Notes: a model not told the origin generated them from the letters alone. A stretch of DNA of 64,000 nucleotides from Pachyseris speciosa (GCA_016490735.1 JAEMWC010000270.1:556001-620000); one strand, 5' to 3'. Shown: positions 28,564 to 40,615, counted from the first letter of the stretch. Made by a program: numbers and translations.

Positions 28564-28782
28564 TCTCGACCCGTGCACCAACGTTACCTGTGATAACTAC
28601 GCCGTCTGTAAAGCCTTCTCCGCATTTGATGCTCGTTGCCATATGCAAGGAGACCTGCCCTTCATACGAGGAGCCCGTGTGTTCTTCGAACTCGACTACA
28701 TTCAAAAACAAATGCTATTTAAGACTGGATGTGTGCAGGCTCAGAAGCAACCACACGCTCTATCATCCGGGCAGTTGCACAG
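28564..28782 (+). pseudogene. Copy 2 exon F: Kazal with compensating -1/+1 indels
   Basis: Total length is still 219 bases. One base is missing right after the acceptor and one is gained near 28640. The first third is therefore read in a shifted but stop-free frame that loses the first cysteines, and the second part returns to [13 protein letters not shown] and HPGSCTG. Confidence 0.8.
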
Positions 28783-28995
28783 GTGAGTGACTGAACTAAC
28801 AAATACCAACCGCAGATTTCTGAATTAATTCCTCCCTCAGTGCTTTTCTCTCGTTTCTCTGCACATTGTTCTTTTCTCTTTGAGCTCTCATACAAAACTT
28901 TATCTCGTAACCTTACCATCAATGGAAGTACTCTCATCTAATTGATTTATCTAATCGCCAATCACTCTGCATTTCTATCTCCTTCTTTCATTTAG

Positions 28996-29210
28996 GATTT
29001 CCAGTGCAAAGGGGACGCATTTCGCTCACACGACACGTCGAATGGGCCGAGACCTCCTGTGAGCTTGTGAATTTCCCGTCATTTTCATTTTATCCAGACA
29101 AGGAAGTGCACGTGCAGATAACAACCAATCATTGGAACATTAGCAGGAATAATTTCGTACATGATGCAACTGTTTCTTGGGTTGAAAACGTCAATCATGA
29201 AAATTTTGAG
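28996..29210 (+). pseudogene. Copy 2 exon G, frame open
   Basis: Acceptor ATTTAG, donor GTAAAA, 215 bases: [25 protein letters not shown] and ATVSWVENV. Undamaged in itself and very close to copy 3 exon G. Confidence 0.82.
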
Positions 29211-29686
29211 GTAAAAGGCAAAACCTGATCAGCAAATACAGCACAAAGCTCATGCTTGCTTGGCGCTGCGTCACAATGGTACGCGCTGTACAGTTGCGAA
29301 ACTCTAAAAAAACTGTATTTTTACTGGCCATAATACAAGGCCTTTGCAAGGTGCAATTGCCAGGTTTCATAATCACGTCACCACTCTGCTTCCTGATCTG
29401 AGCCGAAGCTCTTGGAACTGATTGGCCAATGAAAAGAACACCGTACCAGTAAGCATAAAATAAATTGAAGCGGGTTATTTCTTGTGTTTCTTCATGTGCC
29501 TGATTATTATTGACACACAAGCAGAGTGTAAGAGTACTCAATATAAATACAGAAAGTCATCTTTCTCACGATTTGGTTTCGTTTTGATCCTTGTTTTCTC
29601 CATTTCTTTTCTGGCCGGGTAACCTTACACGTATCACCATTACTCCATACAAATACGGAGTATATTCTCTTTTGTGAAATGTTAAG

Positions 29687-29848
29687 GTTTGCAAGACAGC
29701 AGCAGGAAGAAATGACCGCTCTACCAAAGAGTTCGCGACTGTGGACTGGATGGCTTATCAGGAGGCACCGGATGGTGGAGTGGCAGGAAAAACACGCGTG
29801 CCGGAATGGTGGACTGGAACAAAATGCCAGGAGATCACACTTCCTCAG
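29687..29848 (+). pseudogene. Copy 2 exon H, GC donor
   Basis: Acceptor GTTAAG, 54 codons: VCKTAAGRND and [15 protein letters not shown]. The donor is GCAAGT at 29849, shared with copy 3 but not copy 1. Confidence 0.82.
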
Positions 29849-30438
29849 GCAAGTATCTACTTAGCTGTTTTTTCCAAATCTTTCTTCCTGACTGTTAAAT
29901 ACCAAGAATTGTTCTCTATTAAACTATCATTGATGATATTCCCTGCCTTTCTGTGACAAACGCAAGGTCTATATATATGGGTTTAGATTTTCCTTCTCTC
30001 TCTAAATAAGTGAAATTTCTCTTATTGCTAGGAACACAACTTAAATTTAAATTCAGAAAAAAAAAACTGGATAAGTAAATCTTAGCAACGTACTAAGTTA
30101 CTTTTATGCAGTATTCTGAAATTGTGAAGGGTCACGTACAAACAATTTACATAGGTGCCGCAGAATATTTAGTGATATGAAACAAATGGCTCATTCGTGA
30201 AATCGGCGTTTTTCTTGTCACCGGCGAAAACGATTAGCCTTTGTTAACTGATGTTAAATATCCCTGAGGTCGAGCAGCGGTCCGAACGGTCGTCCGGGCA
30301 GTTATTTTAAGCACCAATCAGACGTCTTTTGCCAGCTATGGATAAAATACTATGGAGACTAAAACACACTTCTCTTGAGCGGGCCAAATACCCATGCTTA
30401 TTAACCATAATGGAACTTTGAACGCTTCATTTGAATAG

Positions 30439-30606
30439 GGTAAATTTACTACCACACCCACCATCCTGGTCACAGCAGATCACGTGAGTTCAGCTTATAA
30501 GCATGACGCAGCAAGTCTGTGGGTTGAAAACGCCAATAGTTCTTCTTTCTCCATCTGTCTCCGGGAATTGCAGAACTACGATGGTCTTCACGAAGACATT
30601 TTTGTG
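30439..30606 (+). pseudogene. Copy 2 exon I, frame open
   Basis: Acceptor GAATAG, donor GTATGT, 56 codons: TTPTILVTADHVSSAY and [13 protein letters not shown]. The next expected exon, J, is not found in 30607-31302. Confidence 0.82.
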
Positions 30607-31302
30607 GTATGTTGAAATAGTTTGTAACTCTGATAATGGCTTTGATGATTATAGTCGAGTTCTCGTTTCCGTGATGAACGTTCCTCTGAACATATTTTCC
30701 AAATAAATAGTTGGAAAAAATAAATTGCAAACAAGAACGAAAAGAAACGCAGACCAACCCTTTTCCGTTAAAGCTCTAGAGCCAGCACACTTTGGCCCTG
30801 ATATGATATCTTCTAGACCGCTCTTCCGGGACCATCCAGTTGTGCAAAGTTTACAATTGTCGGGCTGGACGATCAAATCATGCATAGGTTTTGGAGGGAA
30901 CTAAGTCAGATCCCGATATTACTTTGGATTTCAGAGTCCAATATCTCTAAAGTCCTCCTCTAGGAGCAACAACAATAAGAATAAACAAAACGCTGCAAAC
31001 GTTGAAAAGGCAGCAGAGGATCTAAACAGCTACGCCTCAACTGGAGGGAGGATATAGTTTGTTCATACCAGCATGGCCATTATATAAACGGACAAAAACT
31101 ATAAAAAAAAAATAGATGCACCAAACAGTGGCATCATTTTACACATTTGTCTCTTGAAAGTATGCGGTACAGGTTCTGATCGACTGTGCCCCGATAACCG
31201 TTGAAAATGGCGCCAACTGGATCATTAGGAAAAAAATTTACATTTCCAATAAAAGATATGTTATCATACCATGCTCTACAAGTTGTATGTGTTTACACAC
31301 AG

Positions 31303-31420
31303 GATGTGCAGTTGGCACGAAATTACGACCACGAACCGACCATTCTGATAGCAGCGAAACACCGCTCGAAAGGGAAACAACTTAAAACCAATTTACATGT
31401 CAGTGACTGCGTGGATAGAG
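31303..31420 (+). pseudogene. Copy 2 exon K with 1-base insertion
   Basis: Acceptor ACACAG, donor GTATGA, 118 bases instead of 117. The extra base in the AAAGGGAAAC stretch near 31370 shifts the frame after [20 protein letters not shown]. Confidence 0.82.
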
Positions 31421-31679
31421 GTATGAACTGCCACACTATAAATTATGCGCCTATTTCAGAGTAAACTAATAGTATATATGGCGATGCGACTGTTGACCAG
31501 GCAAATCTTTTTCGTTGGCTAATGAAGATAATAGAGACGTTCGTTTTAGTTTCACAATCAGTATCTCTTTTCATCTGATCAAAACATTACCTCTTGCTTG
31601 TTTGTTTTGAAAAAGTCAATATGCAATAAGCATTATTAATTTTTCTTCTGGTTTTTGTTTCATTTGCATAAATTCACAG

Positions 31680-31770
31680 CATATCAACACGAGCGAGTTC
31701 CACTTATGCCTCAAAGAGTTGTTCGCTGACCAGCATGATCCGGTAACCGTGTCCTTCGTTGTACTAGCAG
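31680..31770 (+). pseudogene. Copy 2 exon L, frame open
   Basis: Acceptor TCACAG, donor GTACTA, 91 bases: [17 protein letters not shown] and FVVLAG. Undamaged in itself. Confidence 0.8.
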
Positions 31771-31889
31771 GTACTAAACACATTTATGACTGTTTTCGAT
31801 TTCTTTTTTATTACGTCAAGATTATCTGAGAACCTCAAAACGCGTACGCAAAATATGAAAATTACACGTAAGGTACGTGTAGCAACACT

Positions 31890-31978
31890 ACGATATATGA
31901 AATGAATCATGTAACTCATATAAATCTTTTCGCAGTTGCATAAATTGCGTTCACAACTGCAAGGATCATTGTTCATTT
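31890..31978 (+). mobile_element. SINE tail fragment
   Basis: It contains GATATATGAAATGAATCAT and TTGCGTTCACAACTGC followed by AGGATCATTGTTCATTTGA, the same tail as the SINEs at 20311-20890. The tRNA head is missing. Confidence 0.65.
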
Positions 31979-32277
31979 GACTTTTGACTACGACATTTTG
32001 TTAGCAAAACAGTTCAGTCTTCAATTTTGACTGAAAAATTTAATGCTAACTTTCTATTTTCTGTGAAATATCTCAATTGCGAAAAGCCTTTATATGTTTT
32101 CCTTGTGGCTCACAGCGACCAGGATAAAACCAGTGACTGAGCATCCTTTCAACGAAGATACCTTTTTCGCTGACAAACTACAAATTGTCATTAATCTAGA
32201 ATGAAACGTACTGAAATTTCTAATTTTTCTCAGTGGAAGGGTTAACCAGCAAACAATTTCCACGAATTTCATTTCAG

Positions 32278-32645
32278 ATGTGTGCAGACCTGGTTGGTCC
32301 TACTTTGGTGGTTTCTGTTACGTAATGAGCCAATCTTGCAAAAACTGGACCGAGTCACAGAAAAACTGCCGATCATACAGCACAAACCTCGTCAGCGTTA
32401 AAAATCAAGAGGAGAACGTCTACATACAGCATCGCTTGAATGGCGCCAAGGGCTGGATTGGATTGAATGACAGAGATGATGAGGGGAATTTCACTTGGGC
32501 TGACAATCAACCAAACAACTTTACTTACTGGGCAAAGAATCAACCCAACAACCTAAATAACGAAGACTGCGTCCATACCCTGGGAGTGCAACATGATGTT
32601 ATGTGGAATGATGTGGGTTGCGACAGTTGCCATAATTACACCTAA
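32278..32645 (+). pseudogene. Copy 2 exon M: C-type lectin domain ending at a premature TAA
   Basis: An almost complete [51 protein letters not shown] and MWNDVGC. The codon for the last Cys (TGT) reads TAA at 32643-32645, and the donor after it is changed. The chain would stop one Cys short of the CTLD disulfide. Confidence 0.85.
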
Positions 32646-32811
32646 TCAGAGGATATGCTCGAGCCTTTTGCTTTTTGCTTGTACGTTGTTTGTACACTTG
32701 CACGCGAAGCGGGAATTGATTGATTGGGTTAGTAGTTTGAAATGCACAGTACCTTGATAACAACCTTTCTGACAGTCACGGTAGAGAAGTCACTGCTAGC
32801 ACTGTAATAAT

Positions 32812-32943
32812 GCCGGTTACAACTGGAACTCTTACTTCCAGTATAACACCTACGCTAGCAACTGGTGTGATAACAATCTCTGGACGGGAAACAAATATTT
32901 TAAACCTGATGAGATAGAGGTTTATTACGAAGTGTACTCTTAA
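32812..32943 (+). pseudogene. Copy 2 exon R fragment: end of TLDc
   Basis: About 43 open codons: AGYNWNSYFQYNTYA, then WCDNN and IEVYYEVYS with TAA at 32941-32943. This aligns with the last third of exon R. No TLDc first half and no EGF exons lie between it and the CTLD, only 166 bases upstream. Confidence 0.75.
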
Positions 32944-33591
32944 GGGTTTTACAACACCTTTGAGATGATTTCTGAAAAAAGAAAAATGCGCTTTCAAATC
33001 AAACGTGTCTTCCTTCTCCGTCTCTGAATCAGTTTGTCTTTTAGCAGATGTGTAGATGTTAAAGCAGACACTTTTTTTTTACTTAAGGTTAGTCAGAGAA
33101 AAAATTCTAAGAAATGTTTTAAACCCATGACGTAACTTCCATCGATCATATAGATGGACCAATATGAATGAAGGCTCCCAAAACAATTTCTTTTTTATTA
33201 GTACTGCAATGAGCAAACACTTTTGAGTTTTCAAACGTAGCTGGGCCTATTTCCATACGAAGCCTGTTTGCCTCTTTGTGAACATCTCAGTCTGATTAAA
33301 ATCAATTTGTTGATGAGTTTCTAAAAGAAAAACGCTATCCTTTCGTGGATGAAATTTTTCCCTTGTTGTTAGCTTTGGCGCATAAATTGAAAGATAACAA
33401 GTGTCTTAACTGTTAGAAGAAGCTGATTCAGCGACATCTTTGTTTTACTCTAAGCTCAGTAGCCTTGCCTTACTCTCTCCAAGAAAGAGCGTAAGACTGT
33501 GGAGTTTTAGTAGAATTAAATAATTCTTTGAGCATAATTTTTATTGATTGAAATATCGTTTAAACTACTATGTAGTGGACTCGGGTATGGT
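32944..33591. other. Noncoding spacer after copy 2
   Basis: I see no exon, SINE or element end here. Confidence 0.45.
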
Positions 33592-34800
33592 TTCAATCAA
33601 TCAATCAATCAAACTTTATTTAACGAGGGTGACACTTAATAGTTAAAAACTAATAAACTCGTGGCCCTCCATAAGCATTGTTACAATACTAGATAAAGTA
33701 TTTAAAACCTAATTAAAAACTACACTGTACAACAGATCAAGAACTAATAGCAAAAGGTAAAACGTTATGCTTATATCATGCGATCTAAAAATAAATTATC
33801 TAAAAAAGGAGTAAAACTTTTATCCCTAAGCTGACTTAATTTAAAATGTTTATACAAAACATTCTTCAAAGTATTTACAGATTGAGAAGTGCGTACCTTA
33901 ATGGGGAGGCGATTCCAACATCTCGAAGTTGTAACAGAAAACGTGCGGCCTCCCTCTTTCTCTCTAGTGTATTTCCTAGGTAAAATAGTAAAATTAGCAC
34001 CTCGTGTATTTCTGCTGTGCTGGCTGTTGTTTAGTTCTAACAGCTCGTTTATATAGGCAGGGAAAATACCAATTATCCTCTTGTAAGCCATTAAGCATCT
34101 TTTGATGTCGGACTCGATGTTATATGGCACCCACTTTAAAGTATTAAATAGATCCACAGTACTATGGCGTTGCTGAGCGTCAAGGATGATTCGAGCACAA
34201 CGTTTCTGCAACTTAAATACCTTACTTATATTGTCATGGCTGCAACAGCTTGTCCATGTTACACTGCAATATAATATCAGTGGTTTAATTAAAGAATTAT
34301 AAAAAATTATACGCTCTGCTCTTGGTAAGTAAGCCTTAATTCTGTTGAGTATGCCGATACGCTTTGATATCTTCTTACATAAAGAGTCGATATGAACATC
34401 GAAAGTGAGTTGTTCATCAAGTTCAAGGCCTAGCAGCTTGACGTTCTGGACCTGTTGTAATGTGCTTCCATTAAGATCTATCTCAAGCTAGGAGGGTGGT
34501 GTCGTCAGCAAACATATCGATCCGCGTGTGGACATTTAAGGGTAAGTCATTAATGAACAACAGAAAAAGTAAAGGACCCAATATGGAACCCTGTGGAACA
34601 CCCGCTGTAATAGTCCTAACGGTGGATGTCTGTCCCTTGAATGAAACCAGTTGAGTACCATCGGTTAGATACGACTTGAACCAAAGTAAAGCACCCATAT
34701 CTAGTTTATAGGCTTCAAGCTTGCTGAGTAAGGTCCCATGATTGACCATGTTTGCATCTTGTTGTGGTAATAACAAACAAACAGCATGCATGCATGCCTA
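33592..34800 (-). pseudogene. LINE (CR1/L2-like) remnant, minus strand
   Basis: The frame 34791-34483 has the RT motifs TAGVPQGSILGPLLFLLFIN and MFADDTTL (FADD variant of YxDD). The frame 34211-33771 has the C-terminal region RCARIILDAQQR through CWNRLPIKVR. Frames differ and stops intervene, so it is dead. The 3' end carries a (TTGA)n tail (TCAATCAATCAATC on the plus strand at 33592-33612), a feature of CR1/L2-type LINEs. It is truncated at the 5' end. Confidence 0.75.
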
Positions 34801-37800
34801 CCGTCTCATTTTGTTTCATTTCATGGAATACGTAGAGTCGCATTATAGAGCTCTATCAACATGATCTAGAGTAGCTTCGTTTATGCTATTTTACATTTAT
34901 CGAGTGGTTACGAATTACAATACTTAAGGAATCCGCCCATTAATTTTGCTTTGTTTTGATGAAATCAATACATGAAAATTCTGCTTGCGCTCAAGATTAA
35001 TTTTGTTGTAACGTACCGTTTAGTACCGAATGTAGAGCACTCTCAAAGAACAGTTAGTTAATAGTTTGAGAGATTCTTTGTCGAATGTAACAGCGTTTAC
35101 CTTGCTATAGTCTAATGTACTGGGTTTTTTTTGTTTTGTTTTGTTTTTTTTCGATCTACGCTAATTAAGTACGTAGAGTTGTAGCTCCCTTAGAGTGCAG
35201 GAATTGTCTAAGTGGTCATGACTCTTAATTTTGAACGTAATGGAGCTATGTTACATCCACTATGTGCTTGTATGTTGCTGCGCATAATTAAAACTTTTGT
35301 AAATGTATTGCATGTGTCATTTTATTTGCTTTTAATGAACACTTAGTCTATGGGGAGAAGGGGAATAGATGGGGGAAGGATGACTGGCGAGATGGGGGGA
35401 TGGGGAGAGGGGAGAGTGGCGGCGGCTTTGGGGGGGGGGGGTGCCATTGGGCACCAAGTTCTACAAGTCAACGCCCAGTCCTATATGGTCATTTCCACGC
35501 GTAACCGTTATTCTATCTCACCTGCACTTCCTCCCATCTAATCCTACGATCCTAAACGTTTTCCCCAAATCTTTTCCCACCGGAAGGAAGCCCAGGAAAT
35601 GCCCAGCAAGAGAGAAAAAAGTGAGGCAAGAAAAGCAAAAGAAAAGGGGAGGAGAGAAAACGAAATTTTACTTTCTGCACGTGCCCGAACTTTGAAGGCT
35701 CATTATTAATTATCAGGAACAAAAGGACGCCAGGAGCTCTACCAGGAAACAGAGTTTTAGGCAGTTTTGGTTCTTTTTGGCTAGATTCTGACCAGAAAAC
35801 GGTTCGAAAAGCTTCAAAAGGTGTTTTTTGGCAAAATGTTCGGGAGCGAAAGGGTTAAACCCTTCCTGTTCAGATTTAAGACTCGGCCGAAGTACATGAA
35901 TTTTTCAACCCTTTGATTTATCAGTGCCAGAATTCAAGTTGCTACAAAACCCCTGGGAGCGACTGGTATAAGAAACGGGGATATGTTCCCATCAGTCCTA
36001 CGGGACATCCCCACGGCACCCTTTTAAAACATACGTTGAGGAACAAGAGAAAATGAAGTGAAGGTTTACTCTTTCGTTCACTTCATCAGTTTCTAAGTTT
36101 TATAAGCGACTCAGCTTAATCTGAAAGACGCTGAGACAAATCATACACTGCACCGCTTTTCTGTTAATATCTGTAAACTATTATCTCGGATATGTAACAG
36201 TCAACCAGGCGGACCACTGCACCACTGCAGTGGAAAGCTTTTATCTCTAGGTATTTCGCTCTAGTTGACAAGATAGCTCGTAGCAAACAATCATACAAAT
36301 TCAAGTCAAGGCTTCGACTGATTCACTCATGCATGGGGTACAAACTGGCATGTGCTGCTGGCAAAAGCAGGAAAAGATGGTCTTGTAAATTAGCTGAAAA
36401 GTTGCCAGTTGCTTTGCTTTTCCCGGCTCTTCAGTTATGTATTTTCTAAGCGTTATTTCCATATAGTATGTTCCCCTGACCTCGTTTAAACGAACTCTTG
36501 CTTATGCTTGCTGGCATGTGTATTGTTTCTCTGGTTAGTCCTCAGCTTTAACAGAAATTAAAGACAGAAAATCACGAAAGATATCCTTTGAAACACGAAT
36601 TAATTTACAGTTACATTCTTTACGGAATACGAACCACTGCAGGTCTCGCTATTATACTTTTTTGTGATATAAATTCTGCTGAAGTTTTCTGGAAAAATAG
36701 GCAACGTGAAGTGAACTTTTCCGACTTTATTGACGATGCCAACAACGTGTTTCAGACCGGCGTGACCAATCTTTGCAGCACGTTTAATCTCGTTTGAGCT
36801 GATTTCCTTACGTTTAATACATTTTCTTCCAGATTAAGATGAGTAAATGAGTTTAAGGCATTTTAAAAGTAAACACCTCTATAAATTAATTAAGGCTGTT
36901 ACAGCTCGCATTGGCATCTTTGCATGGAAAACGAGAAAAACAACACGAAATGTAAAGGTTCTCAGCTCGCTATTGTTAAGGCCTGATCAAAGTCTGAAGA
37001 AGCAATGGTTCTAAGGCAAGCAAGTCTACAGTTTCAAATAAGCCATTTGAAGACTTCTTAAAAACGAGTCTCGTGATACCAGAATATTTAATTCCTGAAA
37101 AACAAACCTTACTAGCTATAAGGGGGCTTCCATAACTTGTTAACGGAGTAGTTAATGTGACGACGCTTTGTTTATTCATGGATTTAGCTATAGTTAATAT
37201 CGCTTACGCGTCTTTTTGGTTTCATGGATTAAAGAAATCCTTAAGCTGCTTTAAGGTGCTTTCGGCCGGTGCACTTAACAAAACGCTCCAAACATTTTCA
37301 GTTACTTCCTCAGCACGAGCGGAGAGAAGAATTAACAAACGCCAATAGGATTTTTAGTTACGTTCAATCACGACTGTGAGGACGAAGGAACAGCAAAGCA
37401 AACGTTACTACTTCCCTTAAGCTCTTATAGTACCGACGAAAAAAAATTAAAGAAAAGATTTTAAGTCCATTGTTGCTTCAATGCCTAATGGATTTACCTC
37501 TGTTAACCTCGTTTCAGCAATAGCAAACAGGGCAGTTTGTTATTCTAATACCATCCCCTAGCCTTCAGTGACAGAGATTTGGACAAAAGGGACTGACAGG
37601 TTCGAAAATCTTGTACTTTTAACAAAAGTAGCATTTAAATTAAAGAATTTTGCAAGCTTAGCTCTTCGAACATCACGTGGATTAACAACCCTTTGAACTG
37701 GTCCAAGCGCACTATCATTACATTTTAGTTCATCTTCCTCATTCCGTAGCTGGAGAAGTTTACATAGAGTTGCCTGTCACTTTGAAGGGCATCTTAAATT

Positions 37801-37860
37801 AGAGTAAGGTGGGATCGGAGGAAGTGTGGAGAGAAGAGCTCCACAAACTGGGGAAGGAAA
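34801..37860. other. Intergenic sequence between copies 2 and 3
   Basis: No supported exon over about 3 kb. It includes a G-rich patch (35350-35450), whose Gly-rich open frame is compositional, and a stretch ending GAAAGGGTTAAACCC near 35855 that resembles a TTAA element end without a partner. Confidence 0.45.
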
Positions 37861-37910
37861 ATGAGACCAACAAACATCTTTGCTGTCTTGGCATTTCAGT
37901 TCCTATTTAC
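37861..37910 (+). CDS. Candidate signal-peptide exon for copy 3 (weak)
   Basis: ATG starts a 16-codon hydrophobic stretch (IFAVLAFQFLF) ending at a strong donor, GTAAGT at 37911, 730 bases before exon A of copy 3. The composition fits a secretory signal. Its phase does not join cleanly to exon A, so another small exon, or decay of the pseudogene, would be needed. No equivalent was found before copy 1. Confidence 0.25.
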
Positions 37911-38436
37911 GTAAGTGTTTCTCACTAACGGTGGGTATCAGATCATTGTACAATTTAATCACTTTTGCTTAATTTTTGCCTCTTAGAAGAATACTTTCGC
38001 GAAAACGGCTCACAGTATTATTCCAGGAAGAACTAACGTTTAGTCCGGCAATTCAAGCTACCTATCGAGTACTTTCCCTACTAGTTGTGGACGTAGAAAA
38101 GGATTGATTTTGTTTCTTCGTTATTGAGAAAATGAATCATTAATAGAACTGTTTGTTTTTATTGCAAGTTACATTGTATATAAAGAAAAGGGCAAATCAT
38201 TACTCAGTAAGAATTACGTTTTTGATGGAGATCTACATTTGCAACAAGAAATTTCCCATACTATATTGTCAACCTGAAAGGATGGCATTTCGTACTAGGC
38301 TCCTGATCATGTCGTTGCGCGTTTGTCCACAATGCAGTTCATTCCTAATCCACGCCATCAACGCCCTTAATCATCTCTCCCTTTCATTATCACTCACGTC
38401 TCGATCGAAGTCGTTCGAACAAGAGAAAAAACAGTT

Positions 38437-38467
38437 AAAGTTAAAAAAAAAAAAAAAAAAAAAAAAA
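38437..38467. repeat. Poly(A) tract
   Basis: About 28 A residues interrupted once. Possibly the tail of a retroelement, but nothing upstream identifies one. Confidence 0.7.
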
Positions 38468-38639
38468 GATTGAAGCAGTAACCTGTTATTTCCAGAGACG
38501 GGAATTATATATTAAATCGTTTATAGTCATGCTTTATTAGTAAGATTAAGGTTGAAAAGCTGTCTGTAGGATGATGTTTAGTTTGTCTTTAGAATTAACA
38601 AACCTTGCACTAACAAATCTTATTCATTCTGTTCTACAG

Positions 38640-39009
38640 TTGAGGCTATCGCCCATCAGGCTTGAAAGATCAACATTACTGACAAGTCTCAAAACAACCA
38701 CGGTTGTGAGTCCGCATCTTTCGAAACGCAATTCCAAGGCTCTGAAGACGTAAAAGTGGTTGTAACGTAAGTCACGGCAGCGAGTTCATCAAAATCCACG
38801 ACCCAGCAGCACTGTGGGTAAAATCAGTATCAACTTCCGGTTTCGAAGCCTGTACCCGCGAGGCAGGAACTGGCTCCGGTGGCGCATCGGTGATTAGTTG
38901 GGTCGTATTTCAGGGTTCATATCAAGGCATCCAAGGTGGAATTGTTCAGTTTGATGAATTTACCACCAGGACACAGTGTAAAAGGATATCGCTTGGCCAA
39001 CAGACCAAG
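38640..39009 (+). pseudogene. Copy 3 exon A with stop and frameshift
   Basis: Acceptor CTACAG, donor GTAAGT. GGA of copy 1 reads TGA at 38663-38665. A base is missing near 38767 (ACGCTGAG of copy 1 against ACGTAAG), which also creates an internal donor-like AAC-GTAAGT. The tail VQFDEFTTRTQCKRISLGQ is well kept. Confidence 0.82.
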
Positions 39010-39464
39010 GTAAGTATTCGTGAGCAGAAAAAGCTTTCTCTTATCGAGGTAAATTTTACATAAATTTTTTTGACCAAAGCATTTAACGAAAGTTCTGAAC
39101 TTTTTCTTTATGTAATTCTCTTCGTTTGTTATCAACGGTTAAAGGGCTTCGCTATCTTATTTTTTTCCTTGACATTTCTTTAAATCTTTATATTTTTTTT
39201 CGTTATACAATGTAGTGAATTATTAACACTTACTTCAGTTCCCATTATTTCCTCCTTTGATATCCGCTTCAATTAGCCATGTGTTTAGCAATAGTTTCTG
39301 AAATCAAATTGGTGCTTGAAGAAGAACAAAAGCTGATAAGCAGGGAATTCCAGCAACAACTGCTGCTACGTAAACTATATGCATATTAAGCTAACTGCAA
39401 ATTGTTCCCCTAGTAATATTAAGGATTCCTAGAGATATTGGTAAGCAAAGAATCTTTGAATATG

Positions 39465-39650
39465 GGAATGATCCTCGCAGTTGTGAACACCACTTAAGCA
39501 GTAGTGGAAATAAAGCCTGCAAAAAATTCAGGCTTGTGCGGGATTCGAACCCACGACCTCTGCGATACCGGTGCAACTGAGCTAACAAGCCAACTGGAAG
39601 TTGGCCAGTTTGTTGGTTCGTAATATACCCGCCGTGATTGATGAATATGT
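39465..39650 (-). mobile_element. tRNA-derived SINE, minus strand
   Basis: On the minus strand: A box GCTTGTTAGCTCAGTTGCAC, B box GGGTTCGAATCCCG, then CAGGCTTTATTTCCAC and ACAACTGCGAGGATCAT. Same family as the SINE at 20737-20883. Confidence 0.75.
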
Positions 39651-39699
39651 GAAGATGAATATATGAAAATCAAGTACTTGAACTGCGGATTAAAGAATG

Positions 39700-39805
39700 A
39701 ATATGCGATTGATCATCGCAGTTATGAACACTACTTAAGCAGCAATGAAAATAAAGCCTGAAAAAATTTTAGGCTTTATGTACGGGATTCGAACCCACAG
39801 AGAAT
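39700..39805 (-). mobile_element. Truncated SINE of the same family
   Basis: The tail (ATAACTGCGATGATCAATC on the minus strand) and the B box GGGTTCGAATCCCG are present. The A box is missing. Confidence 0.7.
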
Positions 39806-40046
39806 CTTTGCTGACTACTTCTTTCCTCATGGGTGGTGGGATAGGGGGTTCATAGAACATGTACTTCACAACTTATGTCAAAAAGAGAAAGTCTTTTTAG
39901 ATTATTATCTGCTTCATTTGCTGGTACACGTTCTTGAAATAGGAAGTGGGTACAGCCAGGCTTAATGGAAACTTCGATTTTTGACCAAAACGTTTGTGGT
40001 ACAAAGGCAAAAATTTACTTATCCTCTGCTTTTTTTACTCTCATAG

Positions 40047-40122
40047 GTTAAGCCTCTGGTGTTTGCCACTGTTCAACATGACCAACCCACTGACTGATGG
40101 CATCCATTCAGGCATCAAAGTG
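40047..40122 (+). pseudogene. Copy 3 exon B with internal 74-base deletion
   Basis: Both splice sites (TCATAG, GTGAGT) are kept and the ends match copy 2, but 74 internal bases are missing between two GA dinucleotides. The frame hits TGA soon after VFATVQHDQPTD. Confidence 0.82.
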
Positions 40123-40199
40123 GTGAGTAACCATAACAAAATCCGTCATTGTTAATGACGAACTACATGTCCACCGTTTGTATGGAAATGCGATCAACA

Positions 40200-40615
40200 T
40201 CTTTGGTGGTCAGAGATCCAGAGCCATCTTAAATTACTGTTGTTAGGTCACCTTTGTTTGAATTATTACCAGTTAAAGCTAACATCAGGGATGTGTTTTA
40301 AATAGTTTACTCTGTAGCTATGGTAAACTATTTAGTCAAGGATCCAGAACCCCCTTAAATTATTCAAACCGTTTTTGTTAGGTCACCTTAATGGTTGTTC
40401 GAATTATTATCGCTTAAAGTTAATATTAGGGGTATTTTAAGCGGTTTACTCTGTAGCTATGGTAAACTATTATGGTCAGGGATCCAGAGCCCCCTTAAAT
40501 TATTCAAGGCCAACCTTTTTGTTAGGTCACCTTAGGTTCGAATTATTATCGCTTAAAGCTATCACCAGGGGTATTTTAAACAGTTTCCTCTAAGGGTATG
40601 GTGAACTACTAAGTT
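40200..40615. repeat. Minisatellite, about 140-bp unit, three copies
   Basis: TTGTTAGGTCACCTT near 40244, 40376 and 40520, GAATTATTATCGCTTAAAG and GGATCCAGAxCCCCCTTAAA recur in order. Units are diverged. It lies in the copy 3 intron between exons B and C. Confidence 0.7.

Larger units (their letters stand above)
26119..32943 (+). pseudogene. Mosaic lectin gene, copy 2 (broken paralogue)
   Basis: Exons found: B 26119-26268, C 27195-27308, D 27517-27648, E 28231-28327, F 28564-28782, G 28996-29210, H 29687-29848, I 30439-30606, K 31303-31420, L 31680-31770, M 32278-32645, and the end of R at 32812-32943. Exons A, J, N, O, P and Q are absent. Disabling changes are TGA in C, -1/+1 in F, +1 in K, and TAA plus donor loss in M. 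Sequence is closer to copy 3 than to copy 1. It could still be transcribed, but it cannot encode the full protein. Confidence 0.82.

Noticed and set aside
35350..35541. Gly-rich open frame
   Set aside because: It follows a G-rich patch, with no homology, splice context or conserved motif.
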